DNA from: Lachnospira multipara LB2003
GTDB taxonomy: Bacteria > Bacillota > Clostridia > Lachnospirales > Lachnospiraceae
Direction of reading: 5' to 3'
NCBI RefSeq assembly: GCF_000702205.1
Contig: NZ_JNKW01000013.1
Coordinates: forward strand, 1 to 52,979
DNA: 52,979 nt
Positions 39,040 through 46,475 of the stretch are shown piece after piece. A model generated the notes under the pieces. That model saw nothing but the letters and a program-made list of their open reading frames with translations. It was not told the origin of the DNA and ran no database searches. Position numbers and translations under genes: made by a program. Each line of letters begins with the position of its first letter. Positions within the stretch are counted from its first letter, which is position 1.

Positions 39040-41511
39040 ATGTTACAACGTAAGCTTAAGTTTGATAAGGAAGAATTCAAGAAAGCTGTAATTGGTAACA
39101 GTAAGTTGCTTTATAGAAAAAATCTAGATGAAGCCACCAAACAGCAGAGATTTCAGTGTGTAGCATATGCAGTGAAAGATCTTATTATGGATCGTTGGAT
39201 TGCTACACATAAGCAGTATGATAAAGAAGATCCAAAGATTGTTTATTACATGTCTATGGAATTTTTAATGGGTAGAGCATTAGGTAATAATATGATTAAT
39301 CTAATGCAGTACGATGAAATAAAGAAAGCACTTGAGGAATTGGGATTAGATATAAATGAAATAGAAGATCAGGAACCAGATCCAGCTTTAGGAAACGGTG
39401 GCCTTGGTAGACTTGCAGCATGTTTCCTTGATTCCTTAGCTACCCTTGAATATCCATCATACGGATGTGGAATAAGATATAGATATGGTATGTTTAAACA
39501 GGAAATTAAAGATGGATATCAGATAGAGACACCAGATGATTGGTTAAGAGATGGATATCCATTTGAAATAAAAAGACCAGAATATCGTTATGAAGTAAAA
39601 TTTGGTGGCTACGTAAGAATAGAAAAGGATGAAAAGACAGGACGTGAGAATTTTATTCAGCAGGACTATCGTTCAGTAATAGCTGTTCCATATGATTTGC
39701 CAATACTAGGATACGGTAATAATACAGTTAATTCACTTAGAATATGGGATGCTGAACCTGTAGTAAAATTCAATCTAAATTCATTTGATAAGGGAGATTA
39801 TCAAAAGGCTATTGAAGAGGAAAATCTTGCTAAGAACTTAGTAGAAGTGTTATATCCAAATGATAATCATTATGCAGGTAAGGAACTTAGATTAAAGCAG
39901 CAGTATTTCTTTGTATCAGCTTCAGTTCAAAGAGCAGTTGATAGATATAAGAGTATGCATAACGGCGATGTTTCTAAGTTATATGAGAAGGTAACATTCC
40001 AGTTAAATGATACACATCCAACAGTTACAGTAGCAGAACTTATGAGAATTCTTATGGATGAGAATGGATTAGATTGGGATCAGGCATGGGATATTACATC
40101 TAAGACAGTTGCATATACAAATCATACAATTATGTCAGAAGCGCTAGAAAAATGGCCAATAGAATTATTCTCTAGATTGTTACCTAGAATTTATCAGATA
40201 GTAGAAGAAATAAATAGAAGATTTATAGAAGAAATAAAGGCTAAGTATCCAGGAGACCAGGAAAAAATTAGAAAAATGGCTATTATTTATGATGGTCAGG
40301 TTAAGATGGCACATTTAGCAATATGTGCAGGATATTCAGTAAATGGTGTTGCAAAACTTCATACAGAAATTCTAAAGAAGCAAGAATTAAAAGACTTCTA
40401 TGAGATGATGCCAGAAAAATTCAATAATAAGACAAATGGTATCACACAGAGAAGATTCTTACTTCACGGAAATCCACTTCTTGCAGAATGGATAACAGAT
40501 AAGATTGGTGATGGTTGGATAACAGATTTAAAGCAGATTGATAAATTGTCATTATATGTAGATGATTTAAAGGCACAGCAAGAATTTATGAATATCAAAT
40601 ATAAGAATAAGGTGAGACTAGCTAAATATATTAAGGAAAATAATGGCATAGAAGTAGATCCAAATTCTATTTTTGATGTACAGGTAAAGAGATTACATGA
40701 ATATAAGAGACAGTTGCTTAATATTTTACATGTAATGTACCTTTATAACAAACTAAAAACTGACCCAACATTTGATATGACACCAAGAACATTTATCTTT
40801 GGTGCTAAGGCAGCAGCGGGCTATAGAATAGCTAAGCAGACAATTAAATTAATTAATAACGTTGCTGATGTTATTAATAATGATGAGTCAATTAGAGGTA
40901 AGATAAAGGTAGTATTTATTGAGAACTATAGAGTATCAAATGGTGAGATAATATTTGCAGCAGCAGATGTATCTGAGCAGATTTCAACAGCATCTAAGGA
41001 AGCATCAGGAACAGGTAATATGAAGTTTATGCTTAATGGTGCTATTACTCTTGGAACAATGGATGGAGCTAATGTTGAAATTGTACAGGAAGTTGGAGAA
41101 GAGAACGCAGTAATTTTTGGACTTAGTTCAGATGAAGTAATTAAGTATGAGAATGAAGGCGGTTATGATCCAATGGAAATATTTAATAATGATCAGGATG
41201 TTAGGGAAGTTCTAATGGAACTAATAAATGGAAAATATTCAGAAAATGATCCAGAAGAATTTAGAGATATCTATAATTCATTATTAAATTTCAAGGATGG
41301 TAGAAGAGCAGATACATACTTTATTCTTAAAGATTTCAAGTCATATGCTAAGGCACAGGAAGAAATTGATAGAAGATATAAGGATAAGAAGGGTTGGGCT
41401 AAGACAGTAATGCTTAACACAGCTAAATCAGGAAAGTTCTCATCAGATAGAACAATTGAAGAATATGTACAAGACATCTGGAAGTTAAAGAAAGTTCATG
41501 TAGAGCTATAA
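39040..41511 (+). CDS. glgP: glycogen/maltodextrin phosphorylase
   Basis: A GT35 phosphorylase of 823 aa that releases glucose-1-phosphate from the non-reducing ends of alpha-1,4-glucans using PLP and phosphate. Seen: VYYMSMEFLMGRALGNN, DPALGNGGLGRLAACFLDS (about residues 110-128), the substrate loop, LHEYKRQLLN, and EASGTGNMKFMLNGA with the PLP lysine at about Lys662. The length is normal for the family. The site GGAGGA is just upstream of ATG 39040. It has its own promoter and terminator, so it is monocistronic. Whether it acts on glycogen or imported maltodextrin cannot be told. Confidence 0.94.
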   Translation: MLQRKLKFDKEEFKKAVIGNSKLLYRKNLDEATKQQRFQCVAYAVKDLIMDRWIATHKQYDKEDPKIVYYMSMEFLMGRALGNNMINLMQYDEIKKALEELGLDINEIEDQEPDPALGNGGLGRLAACFLDSLATLEYPSYGCGIRYRYGMFKQEIKDGYQIETPDDWLRDGYPFEIKRPEYRYEVKFGGYVRIEKDEKTGRENFIQQDYRSVIAVPYDLPILGYGNNTVNSLRIWDAEPVVKFNLNSFDKGDYQKAIEEENLAKNLVEVLYPNDNHYAGKELRLKQQYFFVSASVQRAVDRYKSMHNGDVSKLYEKVTFQLNDTHPTVTVAELMRILMDENGLDWDQAWDITSKTVAYTNHTIMSEALEKWPIELFSRLLPRIYQIVEEINRRFIEEIKAKYPGDQEKIRKMAIIYDGQVKMAHLAICAGYSVNGVAKLHTEILKKQELKDFYEMMPEKFNNKTNGITQRRFLLHGNPLLAEWITDKIGDGWITDLKQIDKLSLYVDDLKAQQEFMNIKYKNKVRLAKYIKENNGIEVDPNSIFDVQVKRLHEYKRQLLNILHVMYLYNKLKTDPTFDMTPRTFIFGAKAAAGYRIAKQTIKLINNVADVINNDESIRGKIKVVFIENYRVSNGEIIFAAADVSEQISTASKEASGTGNMKFMLNGAITLGTMDGANVEIVQEVGEENAVIFGLSSDEVIKYENEGGYDPMEIFNNDQDVREVLMELINGKYSENDPEEFRDIYNSLLNFKDGRRADTYFILKDFKSYAKAQEEIDRRYKDKKGWAKTVMLNTAKSGKFSSDRTIEEYVQDIWKLKKVHVEL

Positions 41512-41531
41512 TAAAATAAGTGATTTTAAAG

Positions 41532-41570
41532 AAAGCCCCTCTTTGCTAGTAATAGTAAGGAGGGGTTTTA
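41532..41570 (+). terminator. glgP terminator
   Basis: CCCCTC/GAGGGG with an inner CTA/TAG pairing, flanked by AAAG before and TTTTA after. Confidence 0.85.
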
Positions 41571-41607
41571 AATTATTGAATGTATATTTTAAAAATTTAT
41601 GCAATTA

Positions 41608-41616
41608 TGATACAAT
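41608..41616 (+). promoter_or_regulatory. extended -10 promoter of the polytopic membrane protein gene
   Basis: TGATACAAT (41608-41616) with a poor -35. It gives a leader of about 30 nt before ATG 41651. Confidence 0.5.
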
Positions 41617-41650
41617 AGTAACGTTAGCAAATAAAGAAGGGGTTCACATT

Positions 41651-43261
41651 ATGAAAAAGAAGTGTAAGAAACTAGAGATTTTTTTATTTATACTTTTAGT
41701 GCTACAGTTACTAGTAATTGCAGTGTTTAATTTAACAAGATTGCCGTATGTTGCTGGATTTGATTCATCTGCAGCAATGGCACAGGCAATGCAAATTTGG
41801 AAACAACGAACCATATTTTTAAAAGATTGGGCATATCAGTCAACATTAGGCCTAGATTCGGGATTGTTACTTGCAAGTATGATATACGGGGTAACAGGAA
41901 ATATATTCATATCCTATGGCTTATCTAATTGTGTAATAATAGCCCTGTATTTTTATGTGATATATGGAATTTTAAAGGAAATAAATGTAAGTAAGACAGT
42001 AAGGTTAATAACATTAATAATTCTATTTACACCATATTCATTAGAACCACTAGGATATATGCCGATGTTATTTACTAATGCATCTTATTATTCAATAAAG
42101 GTATTAATACCATTTATGTTTATATTTATCTTTATAAAGTTATATAAAGAAAGATATCTTGGAGAATATATAATAATATCTTGCATATTGGGGATAATGA
42201 TGTATTTTACAGCATTTTCTTGTGGATTATATGTAATGATATGTGGTGTGTTACCAATACTTTTTTATGAAATTTATTATGTTGTATGTAATGGAAATAT
42301 CCAAAAAATCATATCTAAGAGACTTATAGTATATGGAGTAGCTTTTTGTTTATTTGCACTAGGTTATATAACAACAAAATGGTATGGACAGTTTAATTTT
42401 ACCAATGGAATGCAGTTATGCTCAGTATATGATTTTGGCAAAAATCTTGGTGGATTTTTAATAGGATGGCTACAATTATTTGGAGCACTTTATGGACGAG
42501 ACTTAAGTGTGTTTAGTATGGAAGGAATATATAGTCTTGTACATTGGGCATTAATAATAGTTTTCGCAGGAGTTGTTGTTAGATATTTAAGAACAAATTC
42601 GCCATTAAGAAAGGTATATATAGGAAATAATGTGTCCTTAAGAACTCATGTGTTAGGAGCATGTGAGTTTATAATACTTGTAAATACAGGAATTCTGTTA
42701 CTTACAAATATTACATATGGATCAGATACCTTTGAATTTAGATATTTATTATTTAGTGCAGTGGCATTTTTTATTATATTAGCAGCAGGACTTGATGAAT
42801 ATCTAGGAAATATGAAACATAACAAAAGAAAATTACTCTATAATTTCACATGGATATTAATAATAGTCCTAATGGTAATGGCAAATGCAGGAATGATAAA
42901 GTATTATGAAGGCTTTGAATATTATGATAAGGGTAAAGCATTAAAAGGGAGCTTAGTTGATGTAGAAAATATAGTGGATAAAAAGGACGTTGATTATTGG
43001 TATTTTGTAGGAGATGGAGAAATATGCGAAATATCAAGAGTTATGAGACTAAGTGTTAAAAATGTAGAGATTGCTGACGGAGATAATATATATTCAGTAC
43101 GAGGCTGGGGGACTAAAAGTAATTATGAAGCAGCTGCTACAACAAGTAAGGACATGTATCTAATAGTTACAGAAGGAGATACTAATAATATAGCAGATAT
43201 AGAATCCCTTGGAGCAAAGTATGTGGAAAGCATAGCAGGATTTAGAATATACGTAAAATAA
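41651..43261 (+). CDS. polytopic membrane protein, possible GT-C glycosyltransferase
   Basis: A 536-aa protein with about 10-12 hydrophobic segments over residues 8-430 and a soluble C-terminal domain of about 110 residues outside the last span. The first external loop carries acidic residues (YVAGFDSSAAMAQAMQ), and the overall layout is like GT-C fold, polyprenol-phosphate-sugar-using glycosyltransferases; no family signature is certain. I chose ATG 41651, with GAAGGGG about 8 nt upstream; the long reading from 41543 would run through the glgP terminator. It is monocistronic. A surface polysaccharide role is inference; the alternative is an uncharacterised transporter-like protein. Confidence 0.6.
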   Translation: MKKKCKKLEIFLFILLVLQLLVIAVFNLTRLPYVAGFDSSAAMAQAMQIWKQRTIFLKDWAYQSTLGLDSGLLLASMIYGVTGNIFISYGLSNCVIIALYFYVIYGILKEINVSKTVRLITLIILFTPYSLEPLGYMPMLFTNASYYSIKVLIPFMFIFIFIKLYKERYLGEYIIISCILGIMMYFTAFSCGLYVMICGVLPILFYEIYYVVCNGNIQKIISKRLIVYGVAFCLFALGYITTKWYGQFNFTNGMQLCSVYDFGKNLGGFLIGWLQLFGALYGRDLSVFSMEGIYSLVHWALIIVFAGVVVRYLRTNSPLRKVYIGNNVSLRTHVLGACEFIILVNTGILLLTNITYGSDTFEFRYLLFSAVAFFIILAAGLDEYLGNMKHNKRKLLYNFTWILIIVLMVMANAGMIKYYEGFEYYDKGKALKGSLVDVENIVDKKDVDYWYFVGDGEICEISRVMRLSVKNVEIADGDNIYSVRGWGTKSNYEAAATTSKDMYLIVTEGDTNNIADIESLGAKYVESIAGFRIYVK

Positions 43262-43287
43262 GAAATTTCATAAAAAATTTTATAAAA

Positions 43288-43332
43288 AATGCACCAGAAT
43301 TGTTAGATAATAACTAACAGTTCTGGTGCATT
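43288..43332. terminator. bidirectional terminator
   Basis: A 19-bp stem with one G-T pair: AATGCACCAGAATTGTTAG (43288-43306) with CTAACAGTTCTGGTGCATT (43314-43332), 7-nt loop. It separates the convergent membrane protein and hemolysin III genes. Confidence 0.85.
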
Positions 43333-43355
43333 CTTAATTATATAGAGTAAATAAA

Positions 43356-44177
43356 TCACATATTAGCAACAAAATTAAAAATCATAATATAGTGGCATAA
43401 GCTTCCAGCCATAACAAAGAGATGGAAAATCTCGTGGCTGCCAAAATTAGGATGAGCAGCATCAAATTTAACAGGCTTAAGTGCATAAATAATAGCACCA
43501 ACAGAATACATAATGCCGCCAACTAATAACCACATAAAACCGCTAAAAGGAACTGCTGCAAGAATCTGAGGAAAAGCCATAACACAAGTCCATCCCATAA
43601 TAAGATAGATGCATGAAGAAATCCATTTAGGGCAAGTAACCCATAAAAGCTTAAATGCAATAGCTATAAATGCGAGTCCCCAAACAATGCCAAGCATTAC
43701 ATAACCAATAGTATTATGAAGTGCAACAAGACAAATAGGAGTGTAGCTTCCAGCAATAAGAACTGAAATCATACTGTGGTCAAGTTTCTTTAAAAGCTTG
43801 TTAGCAGAAGGAGAAATATCATATGAATGATAAGTAGTACTTGCTGCATAAAGAGCAATCATGCTAAGCATAAAAACAGTAACACTAAATACATTAAGAA
43901 AACTATCAGCAGTTGAAGCTTTATAAACCATAGCTGGCATAAAGATAATTGCTAAAATCATACCGATTAAATGAGTGATAGCACTGCCAGGATCCTTAAG
44001 ACGGAAATTGCCACGTTCTCTTAACTTATCAAAAGAAATAAGTCTAATAATGTGATTGTTATATCGAGGTCTGTAAATAGAATTGCCGCCGTAAGTATCA
44101 CGAAGCCTAAAGGAATTCTTAAAAATGCTATTGTCTAGTTTAATCTGACTATTAGAAATAGGTCTTAAATAATCCAT
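43356..44177 (-). CDS. hemolysin III (TrhA/YqfA) family membrane protein
   Basis: A 273-aa protein with seven predicted membrane segments of the hemolysin III/AdipoR-like (PAQR) superfamily. Seen: DPGSAITHLIG at the first span, TTYHSYDISPSANKLLKKLDHSMI (conserved Ser/His/Asp), and SHEIFHLFVMAGSLCHYIMI in the last span. These histidines are the expected metal site. Members affect membrane homeostasis; hydrolase activity is likely but not shown. The first 60 or so residues are a cytoplasmic extension beyond the usual family length of about 215 aa; AGGAGG 7 nt before ATG 44177 supports it. Its own promoter lies upstream. Confidence 0.85.
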   Translation of the reverse strand: MDYLRPISNSQIKLDNSIFKNSFRLRDTYGGNSIYRPRYNNHIIRLISFDKLRERGNFRLKDPGSAITHLIGMILAIIFMPAMVYKASTADSFLNVFSVTVFMLSMIALYAASTTYHSYDISPSANKLLKKLDHSMISVLIAGSYTPICLVALHNTIGYVMLGIVWGLAFIAIAFKLLWVTCPKWISSCIYLIMGWTCVMAFPQILAAVPFSGFMWLLVGGIMYSVGAIIYALKPVKFDAAHPNFGSHEIFHLFVMAGSLCHYIMIFNFVANM

Positions 44178-44248
44178 ATAATTACCTCCTCTGTAAAAGT
44201 TTATATAAATCCATAATAGGAAACTCTTGTCGTGGTTTTTAATAACTT

Positions 44249-44275
44249 AGACATGTAGTTTTTAAAACTACGTCT
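44249..44275. promoter_or_regulatory. palindrome in the hemolysin III leader
   Basis: GTAGTTTT-T-AAAACTAC (44255-44271) flanked by AGAC and GTCT. It lies just downstream of the predicted start site, so it is either an operator or a leader hairpin. Confidence 0.55.
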
Positions 44276-44283
44276 GTAAGACA

Positions 44284-44312
44284 ATAATACTATATGATTA
44301 TTGATAATGCAA
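44284..44312 (-). promoter_or_regulatory. promoter of the hemolysin III gene
   Basis: Minus strand -35 TTGCAT (44312-44307), 17-bp spacer, -10 TATTAT (44289-44284). Confidence 0.7.
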
Positions 44313-44335
44313 GAAATTTTTTACAAAAAGAAATA

Positions 44336-44365
44336 CCGCAACTAAGTAAAAAACATTAGTTGCGG
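44336..44365 (-). terminator. merR terminator
   Basis: A 10-bp stem CCGCAACTAA/TTAGTTGCGG with a 10-nt loop, followed on the minus strand by TATTTCTTTTT. Confidence 0.85.
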
Positions 44366-44392
44366 CTTTTATTATAAAATTTCTACATATTA

Positions 44393-45220
44393 TTATACAT
44401 GACATATGGGAACGCTTAGTAGAAGGTAGAGCATTTCTCTATTCCCCTCATATGCCTTAGAAACGGAAACTGCTAGAACATCCCCTGCAAGAATACAGTT
44501 ATTTTTTTTCATAAATTCTTTAATGTTAGGAGATAGTTCACTATATATTTTTTGGTAGTTGTTTTCCTTAAAGGTCTTAACTTCGATTTTTTCAATACAC
44601 ATTATGGATTCCATACTAGGATAGTATTTAACATATTCGTTTTCCGTAACGTTAAACTTTTCAGCTATATAACCCTTAACAGACCAGCCAGCATTCAGTG
44701 TGTATTTTTTGGAATCAATGTCCTTTTTTTTCATAAGGTATATACGCTGAATTTCTGGATATTCGTATACGAAGGTGTTAAGAACCTTCTGGTGATTAGG
44801 GTCGCTAACCAACACATCCCCTTCTGCATAAAAACTGTAGAACATATCAACATTAGTCTTAAAGTAAGGCTTATCTAAGGCATCAATAGATTTATGCATA
44901 AGGATAATATCATCCTTTAGACGATGATGAGTATTTTGAAGATTGCTGATTAGTTTTTCAAGTTCCTTCATCTTGTGTTCATAGGCCTGAATGTTATCTT
45001 CCATGGAAAAATTTTTCATAGTGGCAAGTTCGTCATGTGAGAAGCCATAACTTCTTAATAGACGAGCATTTATTGCATTAAAGATGCACTCTTCATCATA
45101 TATTCTATAACTATTTTGCTCATTTCGTTTGGATTTGAAATATCCAAATGATTCATAGCGTCTTACTGTATTAGTTGAAACATCCATTAATTTTGCTAAA
45201 TCACTAATTTTGTAATTCAT
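44393..45220 (-). CDS. MerR family transcriptional regulator
   Basis: A 275-aa MerR-type activator. The N-terminal winged helix (YKISDLAKLMDVSTNTVRRYE, about residues 3-23, then NSYRIYDEE) is followed by a coiled-coil linker (about 75-115) and a C-terminal domain of about 150 residues that resembles the GyrI-like ligand-binding fold of BmrR/BltR-type multidrug sensors. There are no metal-binding cysteines at the usual place. The site AAGGGG is 8 nt before the ATG. Its promoter contains a perfect palindrome, suggesting autoregulation. The MerR-type promoter of the giant pectinase at 46.3 kb is the nearest candidate target, but this is unproven. Confidence 0.85.
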   Translation of the reverse strand: MNYKISDLAKLMDVSTNTVRRYESFGYFKSKRNEQNSYRIYDEECIFNAINARLLRSYGFSHDELATMKNFSMEDNIQAYEHKMKELEKLISNLQNTHHRLKDDIILMHKSIDALDKPYFKTNVDMFYSFYAEGDVLVSDPNHQKVLNTFVYEYPEIQRIYLMKKKDIDSKKYTLNAGWSVKGYIAEKFNVTENEYVKYYPSMESIMCIEKIEVKTFKENNYQKIYSELSPNIKEFMKKNNCILAGDVLAVSVSKAYEGNREMLYLLLSVPICHV

Positions 45221-45272
45221 AACTACACCCCTTAAAAATATTATAGTTACCTAAGGAATAACTACATAACAA

Positions 45273-45301
45273 ATTGTAGACTATAGTCTAGCTTTAAGCA
45301 A
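45273..45301 (-). promoter_or_regulatory. merR promoter with spacer palindrome
   Basis: Minus strand -35 TTGCTT (45301-45296), 17-bp spacer, -10 TACAAT (45278-45273). A perfect 14-bp palindrome TAGACTATAGTCTA (45277-45290) fills most of the spacer and touches the -10, consistent with autoregulation. Confidence 0.7.
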
Positions 45302-45384
45302 AATAAAATTGTTATTAAAGAAAATGTATGATATTATTCATAAGTATTGAAGGGCGGAATACTATTATACTGGAGGTTTGTAAC

Positions 45385-46212
45385 TTGTTTAGAAGAAAAA
45401 GGACATATAATTGGACAATGGTAGATATACATAATCATATGCTTTTTGGAGTAGATGATGGGGCAAAGACACTAGAAATGTCCTTACAAATGTTAAAGAT
45501 GGCGTTTGAAAGTGGTACTCAAAAGGTAGTGCTTACACCACATTATTCTCCAAGAAGAGGAAAAGCACCATATAAGCTGATTCTAAGAAATTATGAAAAA
45601 TTAAAAGAAAGCGTAGCACAGGAAATTCCTGGATTAAGCTTATATTTAGGTAGAGAAGTGTATTATCTATCCAATGTATTTGAAGATATAGATAAAGTAG
45701 AAGATTCAGATGTGGATATGACAGATTATGAATGGGGAACCATGAATGATGTAAAAAATGATTTCCGAGAAAAAGATTTAAAGGCTATAAGAATGTGTGG
45801 AACTAAGAACATGATTATAGAATTTTCTGCAATGACAGATATAGATACAATTAGAAGAGGAATTTCTGACTGCTTTATGTCAGGATTTCAGCCAATTGTA
45901 GCCCATGTAGAAAGATACGTGTGCATAGTAAAGGATCCATTGTTAATTGCTGATCTAAGAGAAATGGGTGCATATATTCAAATCAATGCAGACTCTATAA
46001 TGGGAGTGAACGGACCACAGGTTAAAAAGTGCGTAAAGAAACTATTAAGTGAAGAATTTGTTGATTTTGTAGCATCTGATGCGCATAATCTAACATCAAG
46101 AAAACCAATACTATCAGAAGCAAGAGATTATGTTTCCAAAAAGTATGGAGAAATTTATGCACAAAACATTTTTAGAAATAATGCAATAAAGTTATTAGGT
46201 TTGGAAAAATAG
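45385..46212 (+). CDS. PHP-type tyrosine-protein phosphatase (CpsB/YwqE family)
   Basis: A 275-aa metal-dependent phosphatase of the PHP fold that removes phosphate from tyrosine kinases controlling capsule or exopolysaccharide synthesis. Seen: MVDIHNHMLFGVDDGAKTLE (metal His and Asp, about residues 12-31), TPHYSPRR, LGREVYY, PIVAHVERYV and ASDAHN, all family metal-ligand motifs. I chose TTG 45385 because GGAGG (45372-45376) is 8 nt upstream; the next ATG, 45418, has no good site but would keep all motifs. The matching BY-kinase genes are absent here, so its partner is elsewhere. It follows a divergent merR gene. Confidence 0.85.
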   Translation: MFRRKRTYNWTMVDIHNHMLFGVDDGAKTLEMSLQMLKMAFESGTQKVVLTPHYSPRRGKAPYKLILRNYEKLKESVAQEIPGLSLYLGREVYYLSNVFEDIDKVEDSDVDMTDYEWGTMNDVKNDFREKDLKAIRMCGTKNMIIEFSAMTDIDTIRRGISDCFMSGFQPIVAHVERYVCIVKDPLLIADLREMGAYIQINADSIMGVNGPQVKKCVKKLLSEEFVDFVASDAHNLTSRKPILSEARDYVSKKYGEIYAQNIFRNNAIKLLGLEK

Positions 46213-46228
46213 AAAACTTAAGTTTTTT
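46213..46228 (+). terminator. weak palindromic terminator candidate
   Basis: AAAACTTAAGTTTT followed by T, right at the cpsB-like stop codon. AT-rich and weak. Confidence 0.3.
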
Positions 46229-46288
46229 AAAAGACAAAATAAAATTTTATTAGAACATAAAAAATACAAAATTCTTCCATGAAATTAA

Positions 46289-46319
46289 TTGACCTTGACT
46301 CTGCGTCAGACTTTATAAT
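46289..46319 (+). promoter_or_regulatory. MerR-type promoter of the giant pectinase gene
   Basis: -35 TTGACC (46289-46294) and a perfect -10 TATAAT (46314-46319) are separated by 19 bp. The spacer contains an inverted repeat TGAC-TCTGC-GTCA (46296-46308). Spacer length and internal dyad are those of MerR-activated promoters. Confidence 0.7.
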
Positions 46320-46339
46320 TACTATACAACTAGCAAGTA

Positions 46340-46471
46340 TTGAACAAGTAGCAGTTCAAGAAAAGCCTGTTTTAGATTACCCGCATTCTCTAAAACAGTT
46401 TTAAAGAGCTTAGGCTCTTTAAAATGGTTGTCTTGGTAAAGGGGCCAAGATAATTGATTGGGAGGACAATT
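46340..46471 (+). promoter_or_regulatory. five-hairpin 5' leader of the pectinase mRNA
   Basis: Consecutive hairpins: TTGAAC/GTTCAA (46340-46359), CTGTTTTAGA/TCTAAAACAG (46367-46398), TTTTAAAGAGC/GCTCTTTAAAA (46399-46424), TCTTGG/CCAAGA with GGGG in the loop (46431-46450), and AATTG/CAATT (46452-46471), whose loop holds the ribosome site GGGAGG. None has a T run, so this is not a simple attenuator. It may stabilise the long mRNA or gate translation. Confidence 0.65.
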
Positions 46472-46475
46472 CAAT

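Noticed and set aside
41543-41650. Longer start for the polytopic membrane protein
   Set aside because: It would begin inside the glgP terminator and before the gene's own promoter; ATG 41651 is better supported.
44552-44878. 108-codon plus-strand frame opposite merR
   Set aside because: Antisense to a clear MerR gene, no ribosome site, composition of a shadow frame.
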